Source of the DNA: Thiotrichales bacterium
GTDB taxonomy: Bacteria; Pseudomonadota; Gammaproteobacteria; UWMA-0217
Direction of reading: 5' to 3'
NCBI GenBank assembly: GCA_024763135.1
Contig: JANTGD010000118.1
Location: 1 to 9,477, forward strand
DNA length: 9,477 bases
Under the pieces are notes generated by a model, which was not told where the DNA came from, did not search any database, and saw only the letters and a program-made list of their open reading frames with translations. Shown here one piece after another: positions 5,323 to 9,477 of this stretch. The position numbers and the translations under genes are program-made. Numbering within the stretch: position 1 is the stretch's first letter; every line of letters begins with the position of its first letter.

Positions 5323-7656
5323 ATGACTGACGACGCCAACAGCTTTGAATTACCTATTTTCCCGTTGCGCAGCAGCGTGCTTTATCCCTATGCGCTGGGA
5401 CCTTTTTCTGCCGGGCGCCGAGTCTCTATCGCGGCAATCGATGCGGCAGTTGAGAGCGAGCAAAAAGAGATCGCGGTGTTTGCACAACGGGATATTGCGG
5501 TTGATGTGCCTTCCGAGGAACAACTCTATCGCATCGGGACAAAAGCAGTCATTCGCCAGATGGCACGCTCCGAAGAGACCGTCGAATTGATTATGCAGGG
5601 CATAGAGCGCGTGCGCTTGCAGGCATTGGAGCAGCAGGATCCTTACCTCAAAGGCAAATTGGAATCATTGCCAATGCCAGAGTGGGAAGACACACCGGAA
5701 GCCGAAGCGCTCAAGCAGGAATTGATCAGCCTGTCCAAGGAATATCAAAGCATGGGGCAGATGTCGATGAGCTTTGATATCGAAGCTGCGGCATTGAAAA
5801 TCGAAGATCCCATGCAACTGATCTACCTGTTGTCGATGGTGCCCAATCTTGATGCCGAAAAATCGCAAAATATTCTCGAAGCGGATTCGTCTTTGGAAGC
5901 CATGCGACTGTTGCACGAGTACCTTTCCCATGAACTCAAAGTGCTACAGTTGCGCAAGGAAATTTCCAATCAAGTTCAGGGGGAGATGGAGAAGAGCCAG
6001 CGCGAGCATTTGTTACGCCAGCAAATGCATGCCATACAACAGGAACTGGGTGAGGCCAATCCGGATGAAGCGGAAGTCAATGAGCTGCGCAAGCGACTTG
6101 GGGAAGCGGAACTCCCGGATTTGGTGCGAAAGGAAGCTGAGCGAGAATTGAGTCGCATGGAGCGTCTGTCTTCCTCGTCGCAGGATTATCAGGTAATACG
6201 CAATTATTTGGATTTGATTCTTGAGCTTCCCTGGAAAAAAGAAACCGAGGATCAGCTCGATCTGGTCCATGCGCGGCAAGTATTGGACGAAGATCATTAC
6301 GGGCTGGATAAAATCAAGGAGCGTATCTTAGAACAGCTGGCGGTACTCAAATTGAATCCTGAGGCCAAAGCGCCAATCTTGTTATTCGTTGGCCCGCCCG
6401 GCGTCGGTAAGACATCCCTCGGGAAGTCGATTGCCCGAGCGTTGGGTCGGAGTTTCGAACGCTTGAGCCTGGGAGGGCTGCACGATGAATCTGAATTAAG
6501 GGGGCACCGGCGAACCTACATTGGCGCAATGCCGGGACGTATTATCCAGGCAATGCGACGAGCGGGCGTGCGCAATCCCGTTTTAATGTTGGACGAGGTC
6601 GATAAGCTGGGGCGCGATTTTCGTGGCGATCCGGCATCCGCCTTGCTCGAAGTGCTCGATCCAGCGCAAAATAATGAGTTTCGCGATAATTATCTTGATC
6701 TGCCATTCGATCTGTCGAAGACCTTTTTTATATTAACGGCCAACTCTCTCGATACCATTCCCGGGCCGTTGCTCGACAGAATGGAAATCATTCAGCTATC
6801 AGGGTATAGCGATGAGGAAAAATTAGAGATTGCACGCCGTTACCTGGTCGAGCGGCAACGTAAAGAAACGGGCTTGAAGCCTGAGCAATTTGTGTTGCCC
6901 GAAGAAACCCTCAAGGCCATTATTCAAAAATATACCCGCGAAGCAGGCGTACGTACTTTGGAGAGGACTTTGGGGCGTCTGGCGAGAAAGGTTGCGCTAC
7001 AGATTGCGGAAGGCCAGCCTGGGCCCGAAAAAATTACTCCGGAGATGTTGCCTGAGTTGCTGGGTCCCGAGCCTTTCCACTTTGAAATGGCGAGAAAAGA
7101 ATTACCACCAGGCGTGGCAGCGGGGTTGGCGTGGACCGCAACCGGCGGTGATGTGTTGTATATCGAGGCAATTCGCCTGCCAAAAGGAGACGGCCTGACG
7201 CTCACCGGCCAGCTTGGTGATGTGATGAAGGAATCTGCTCAGGCTGCGCGTGGCTGGGTCTTGGCCCATCACGAATTGCTGGGTATCGAAGATACGAGCG
7301 GCACTGTCCATGTGCACGTTCCTGCAGGTGCGATTCCCAAAGACGGTCCATCGGCTGGCGTCACCATGGCCACAGCTCTGGCGTCCGTCTATTCCGGCAA
7401 TCCGGTACGCAGTGACACCGCAATGACCGGTGAGATTACCTTGACGGGCCTCGTGCTGCCTGTGGGCGGGATCAAAGAAAAAGTGCTTGGCGCGCGACGA
7501 GCAGGGATCAAGCGGGTCATTTTGCCCAAGCAGAATGAAAAAGACCTGGAGGAACTACCCGAAGATATTCGGAGTGAAATGACGTTTATTCTGGCTGAAC
7601 GTGTCGAAGAGGTGCTCAAAGCCGCAATGCCAGTCTTTGAATTTACTTTGGAGTAA
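5323..7656 (+). CDS. lon: ATP-dependent Lon protease (LonA type)
   Basis: Lon is a cytoplasmic hexameric AAA+ serine protease that unfolds and degrades damaged and regulatory proteins. The 777-aa protein is close to E. coli Lon (784). The N-terminal substrate-binding domain (ELPIFPLRSSVLYPY onward, to about 200) is followed by a charged coiled-coil region (about 200-260). The AAA+ module has Walker A GPPGVGKT (357-364), Walker B with Asp424-Glu425 (LMLDEVDK) and the sensor-1 region ILTANSLDTIP. The protease domain carries the Ser677 (DGPSAG) and Lys720 (GGIKEK) dyad, 43 residues apart as in E. coli Ser679/Lys722. ATG 5323 has GGAGG (5308-5312) 10 nt upstream. A lon placed behind hsp20 is often a second Lon in such genomes; whether another exists here is unknown. 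The TAA stop comes from an inserted 142-bp element; without it the gene would end Asp-stop at the same length. Confidence 0.97.
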   Translation: MTDDANSFELPIFPLRSSVLYPYALGPFSAGRRVSIAAIDAAVESEQKEIAVFAQRDIAVDVPSEEQLYRIGTKAVIRQMARSEETVELIMQGIERVRLQALEQQDPYLKGKLESLPMPEWEDTPEAEALKQELISLSKEYQSMGQMSMSFDIEAAALKIEDPMQLIYLLSMVPNLDAEKSQNILEADSSLEAMRLLHEYLSHELKVLQLRKEISNQVQGEMEKSQREHLLRQQMHAIQQELGEANPDEAEVNELRKRLGEAELPDLVRKEAERELSRMERLSSSSQDYQVIRNYLDLILELPWKKETEDQLDLVHARQVLDEDHYGLDKIKERILEQLAVLKLNPEAKAPILLFVGPPGVGKTSLGKSIARALGRSFERLSLGGLHDESELRGHRRTYIGAMPGRIIQAMRRAGVRNPVLMLDEVDKLGRDFRGDPASALLEVLDPAQNNEFRDNYLDLPFDLSKTFFILTANSLDTIPGPLLDRMEIIQLSGYSDEEKLEIARRYLVERQRKETGLKPEQFVLPEETLKAIIQKYTREAGVRTLERTLGRLARKVALQIAEGQPGPEKITPEMLPELLGPEPFHFEMARKELPPGVAAGLAWTATGGDVLYIEAIRLPKGDGLTLTGQLGDVMKESAQAARGWVLAHHELLGIEDTSGTVHVHVPAGAIPKDGPSAGVTMATALASVYSGNPVRSDTAMTGEITLTGLVLPVGGIKEKVLGARRAGIKRVILPKQNEKDLEELPEDIRSEMTFILAERVEEVLKAAMPVFEFTLE

Positions 7657-7794
7657 CGACTCAGCTTACCCTTGGAATGCGCTAGCGCTGCATAAAAAAA
7701 TGACAGTTGTAAACTCACATTTTTCGCCTTGATCTGGCGTACTGCAGGCGCAATCTGAGCAGTGATCGAATTTGAGAACTCAGTAAATAGTTAC
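7653..7794. mobile_element. 142-bp MITE inserted at the end of lon (IS66-like ends)
   Basis: The segment begins GTAACGACTCAGC (7653-7665) and ends TAGTTAC (7788-7794). It is flanked by a perfect 8-bp direct repeat ACTTTGGA (7645-7652 and 7795-7802), read as a target-site duplication. The first 13 bp are identical to the ends of the 248-bp element at 8831-9078. The right end, read inward, is GTAACTATTTACTGAG, so only GTAAC is strictly inverted at the tip. It encodes no protein. Inside are a palindrome GCGCTAGCGC (7679-7688), CGCC/GGCG around TTGATCT, and CTGAG/CTCAG pairs. GTAA termini with 8-bp duplications are the known hallmark of IS66-family elements, so mobilisation by an IS66-type transposase is inferred. 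Confidence 0.8.
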
Positions 7795-7867
7795 ACTTTG
7801 GATTAAGGCGCAACAAAAAAACCGCGCTGAATTTTTATGACGAACGAATAAACAGGAGAACAAGACT

Positions 7868-8206
7868 ATGGCAATCAATGCGTTGGATAAAGCAGAATGG
7901 CAATCGTTTTTTGATAGAGTCTCAAAACAGATCGCGGGGCGTCCCGTGCAGATCGAAGTGGCAGGACTGGCGCTCGGCGATCAGATTGAGGCGGAATATC
8001 TGCCCATGTCCGGGATTACTTACGATCCGAAAGACAATGTGATCGAAGTGGCATCAGAGGTTGTCGATCATTTAATCCATTCTCCCAAACAAGTCTTTGT
8101 CGACTTGGGCGGTGATGGCTTGCACAGTGTTGAGGTAATCGATACGGAAGACAATCGCCAAATTATCGTGCTGCAGCATCCTTTGGCGTTACCGGCACCC
8201 GAGTAA
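7868..8206 (+). CDS. DUF5335-like small conserved protein
   Basis: This small soluble protein (112 aa) has no signal peptide or membrane segment. From memory it matches the DUF5335 family: LDKAEWQSFFDRVSK at the N-terminus, then QIEVAGLALGDQIEAEYLP, GITYDPKDN and VDLGGDGLHSVEVID. No biochemical function is established to my knowledge. The many acidic residues and alternating hydrophobic pattern suggest a compact alpha/beta domain. ATG 7868 has AGGAG (7854-7858) 9 nt upstream. It lies 211 bp behind lon, but 142 bp of that plus an 8-bp duplication came with the inserted element. Before insertion the gap was about 61 nt, so it may have been read together with hsp20-lon, hinting at a role in stress physiology. 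That link is inference from position only. It ends before a shared bidirectional terminator. Confidence 0.8.
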   Translation: MAINALDKAEWQSFFDRVSKQIAGRPVQIEVAGLALGDQIEAEYLPMSGITYDPKDNVIEVASEVVDHLIHSPKQVFVDLGGDGLHSVEVIDTEDNRQIIVLQHPLALPAPE

Positions 8207-8239
8207 AACTTACCCCGTGCTTCGACTGCAATAATTGAT

Positions 8240-8806
8240 TCAAAGGCCGCGCGTTGCGTGCAGTGCGCGGCCTCTTTGTATGCGCGATGCTCGGTTGGCT
8301 GGACATAACTCCGTACTGAATTGCGTATCATCCTGCAGGGTTTGGTAAGTCTGCTGTACCACTAGCGCGTCAGTGCTCGCGCGATGACGCTGCAAATGTG
8401 AGACGTGTGTAAAAACACGTTCTTTGGTTGTGCTCCAGGCATCGATCTGAGTGTCGCTGAGCAATGAAGTGATTGCATCGAGCCGGAACGCAGGCACACG
8501 GTCTACGCTATCGAACAACTGCCCAATCCAAGACAAGTCATGTCCCCAAGCGTCGCTATAGACGCACAGTCCCCGCAGTAATTGGTTCAATGCCTGTGCG
8601 ACCGTCTCTGGGGAATGGCCATGCTGGATGAGATCCTTTCTGCTGATACCATGAAGGGCCGCAGCTTCGGCCTCCCAATGCTGCCAGTGGGGCAGCGGCC
8701 GGATTAACCAACAATGACTGTCGCCGGTTGGCATGACAACGCCCACTTCGATTGGGTAACTGCCGCGACCGAACCCGGATGCCTCAATATCGATAACCGC
8801 TAACAT
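8240..8806 (-). CDS. DEDDh-type 3'-5' exonuclease domain protein
   Basis: This 188-aa protein has the RNase T / DnaQ-like exonuclease fold and should remove nucleotides from DNA or RNA 3' ends with two metal ions. The motifs are in order: Exo I with Asp6 and Glu8 (VIDIEASGFG), Exo II with Asp90 (GHDLSWI), and Exo III HRASTDA with His141 and Asp146, the H-x4-D of the DEDDh subgroup. ATG 8806 was chosen because the family begins there and AGGGG (8821-8817) lies 10 nt upstream. The frame is open for 19 more codons, but those are read mostly from an inserted element. The recognisable domain ends near residue 158; the last 30 residues are low-similarity, and the final ten are encoded by the terminator hairpin. 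Substrate is unknown. The gene is alone and convergent with the DUF5335-like gene. Confidence 0.87.
   Translation of the reverse strand: MLAVIDIEASGFGRGSYPIEVGVVMPTGDSHCWLIRPLPHWQHWEAEAAALHGISRKDLIQHGHSPETVAQALNQLLRGLCVYSDAWGHDLSWIGQLFDSVDRVPAFRLDAITSLLSDTQIDAWSTTKERVFTHVSHLQRHRASTDALVVQQTYQTLQDDTQFSTELCPANRASRIQRGRALHATRGL
8245..8277. terminator. Bidirectional intrinsic terminator between convergent genes
   Basis: GGCCGCGC (8245-8252) pairs perfectly with GCGCGGCC (8265-8272) around a 12-nt loop. The plus strand continues TCTTT and the minus strand TTTG, so it can work for the DUF5335-like gene and, from the other side, for the exonuclease gene. The T-runs are short. It lies within the last codons of the exonuclease frame. 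Confidence 0.75.
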
Positions 8807-8816
8807 AATCGGTTTA

Positions 8817-8821
8817 CCCCT
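8817..8821 (-). promoter_or_regulatory. Shine-Dalgarno of the exonuclease gene
   Basis: AGGGG on the minus strand, 10 nt before ATG 8806. It fixes the start and lies one base outside the target duplication (8823-8830) of the neighbouring MITE, so the insertion spared it narrowly. Confidence 0.7.
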
Positions 8822-8830
8822 AAAAGTATT

Positions 8831-8845
8831 GTAACGACTCAGCGT
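8831..8845 (+). repeat. Left terminal inverted repeat of the 248-bp MITE
   Basis: GTAACGACTCAGCGT; a perfect inverted match to 9064-9078. Its first 13 bases are also identical to 7653-7665 at the left end of the 142-bp element. Confidence 0.95.
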
Positions 8846-9063
8846 ATTCATCGTTTGCCCCATCTCGGCGTTATTTTTGTACTCGAATGGTCACCTATTA
8901 ACGTTAGGCAGCTCTGACCAATTCGTAACACGGCATTTTGCGGCGCAAAATCACCCACATCTGCGTTGCGGATCTTCGCCATAGCCAGCTATTTCCTGTG
9001 AGAGCTTCCTATATGCTCACATTCTCCGTGCGAAATTGCCTTGATAGGTACCAAAATCTAAAC

Positions 9064-9078
9064 ACGCTGAGTCGTTAC
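9064..9078 (-). repeat. Right terminal inverted repeat of the 248-bp MITE
   Basis: ACGCTGAGTCGTTAC on the plus strand, the reverse complement of 8831-8845. The duplication AAAGTATT starts at the next base. Confidence 0.95.
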
Positions 9079-9086
9079 AAAGTATT

Positions 9087-9477
9087 TTTATTATTAGTCT
9101 GTGTTTATGCTTTCTCTGCCGAGTCAAGGCAGTCCGGCATCGTGGCTCAATACGCAGCGCAAGACAGCCTCTGTGACCTGATTTTCTGTTTTACCCAGGT
9201 GGCTTTTCCACAGCGTCGTGTTGCCAATGCCTTGCGCAAAGCGTAACAGCATTAGCGTTTGCCAGAGATCCGATTGCGTCACGCTCCCTCCGCTTGCGAT
9301 GGCAGCATTTTGCCAGGGGGTCAAAAATTGCCACTGAACGGTTCAACGTCGAAGATGATTATGATTTGCCTGACTGATCATTAACCTAAAAACCTCAGTT
9401 GGATCACAAAAGTCCACGCAAGCTCTTGGTGCACCTGGCAAATCAGAAAACCCTCTCATCACCAATAAGGTGACCAC
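9087..9477. other. Right-edge region without a supported gene
   Basis: These 391 bp hold no gene I can name. A minus-strand frame at 9324-9124 (66 aa from a TTG; includes LMLLRFAQGIGNTTLW) is open but has no good Shine-Dalgarno and resembles nothing I recognise with confidence; it could be a gene remnant. Another minus-strand frame is open from the window edge to about 9346 (some 44 codons) and could be the end of a gene outside. A small hairpin TCACC/GGTGA (9459-9463 with 9469-9473) sits at the edge. The part next to the MITE probably held the original promoter region of the exonuclease gene. Confidence 0.4.

Larger units (their letters stand above)
8831..9078. mobile_element. 248-bp MITE upstream of the exonuclease gene (IS66-like ends)
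   Basis: The element is bounded by perfect 15-bp terminal inverted repeats, GTAACGACTCAGCGT (8831-8845) and its complement (9064-9078), and flanked by a perfect 8-bp direct repeat AAAGTATT (8823-8830 and 9079-9086). The interior (about 218 bp) has no credible protein frame. It contains a 17-nt palindrome ATTTTGCG-G-CGCAAAAT (8935-8951) and a hairpin GTGAG...CTCAC (8998-9020). GTAA tips and 8-bp target duplications are known for the IS66 family, so this is most likely a non-autonomous derivative moved in trans. No transposase is present in the window. Confidence 0.9.

Noticed and set aside
7679..7688. GCGCTAGCGC as the lon terminator
   Set aside because: The palindrome leaves almost no loop and is followed by A residues, not T; it is inside the inserted element.
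8807..8863. 19-codon N-terminal extension of the exonuclease
   Set aside because: Most of it is read from the inserted MITE (NTLSRY is a translation of the terminal repeat); the start at 8806 has its own Shine-Dalgarno.
8938..9246. Plus-strand open frame of 102 codons
   Set aside because: It crosses the MITE boundary and also contains NTLSRY from the inverted end, so it is a chance frame.
9124..9324. Possible DprA-like or transposase fragment on the minus strand
   Set aside because: The LRFAQGIGN stretch is only faintly suggestive, and start and end do not fit a gene; kept only as an open frame.
9315..9345. GGGGGTCA...TTGCCACTGAA as an insertion-sequence (IS21-like) spacer
   Set aside because: Similar strings occur near IS21-type elements, but no transposase, ATPase or terminal repeat is visible.

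Overview
The window looks like chromosomal DNA of a Pseudomonadota bacterium, probably a gammaproteobacterium or a betaproteobacterium-like relative. The evidence is an AcnB-type aconitase, a TonB/ExbB/ExbD operon, a bacterial Lon protease paired with a small heat-shock protein, and a small DEDDh exonuclease of proteobacterial type. I cannot name a genus. Base composition is moderate, without strong skews between genes.

Layout. 1-1221 (+) is the C-terminal half of aconitase B, cut by the window edge. 1222-1642 is a gap with several short hairpins. 1643-2803 (+) is a GT4 glycosyltransferase whose 3' end overlaps by 20 bp the 3' end of a convergent operon. That operon, exbB-exbD-tonB (4347 to 2784, -), has 4-nt stop/start overlaps at both junctions. 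4369-4948 is the divergent intergenic region; it holds a TTGACA promoter facing exbB and a sigma-32-like promoter facing the heat-shock genes. 4949-7656 (+) is an hsp20-lon operon, followed by a small DUF5335-like gene (7868-8206, +). A convergent DEDDh exonuclease (8806 to 8240, -) shares a bidirectional hairpin terminator with it. The last ~390 bp contain no gene I can support.

The most notable finding is two small non-coding transposable elements (MITEs) of one apparent family, each flanked by a perfect 8-bp target duplication. Both begin GTAACGACTCAGC. The first (7653-7794, 142 bp, duplication ACTTTGGA) landed in the last codon of lon and now supplies its stop codon; removing it restores a lon of the same length. 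The second (8831-9078, 248 bp, 15-bp perfect terminal inverted repeats, duplication AAAGTATT) sits directly upstream of the exonuclease Shine-Dalgarno sequence, separating that gene from its original upstream region. The GTAA ends and 8-bp duplications match the IS66 family, so these are probably non-autonomous IS66-type derivatives.

Functionally the window combines the TCA cycle (acnB), envelope glycan or glycolipid synthesis (GT4), energised outer-membrane uptake (ExbB-ExbD-TonB) and stress proteostasis (Hsp20 holdase with Lon protease, plus a small conserved protein that was probably only about 61 nt behind lon before the MITE arrived). I see no dedicated defence, toxin or CRISPR system.
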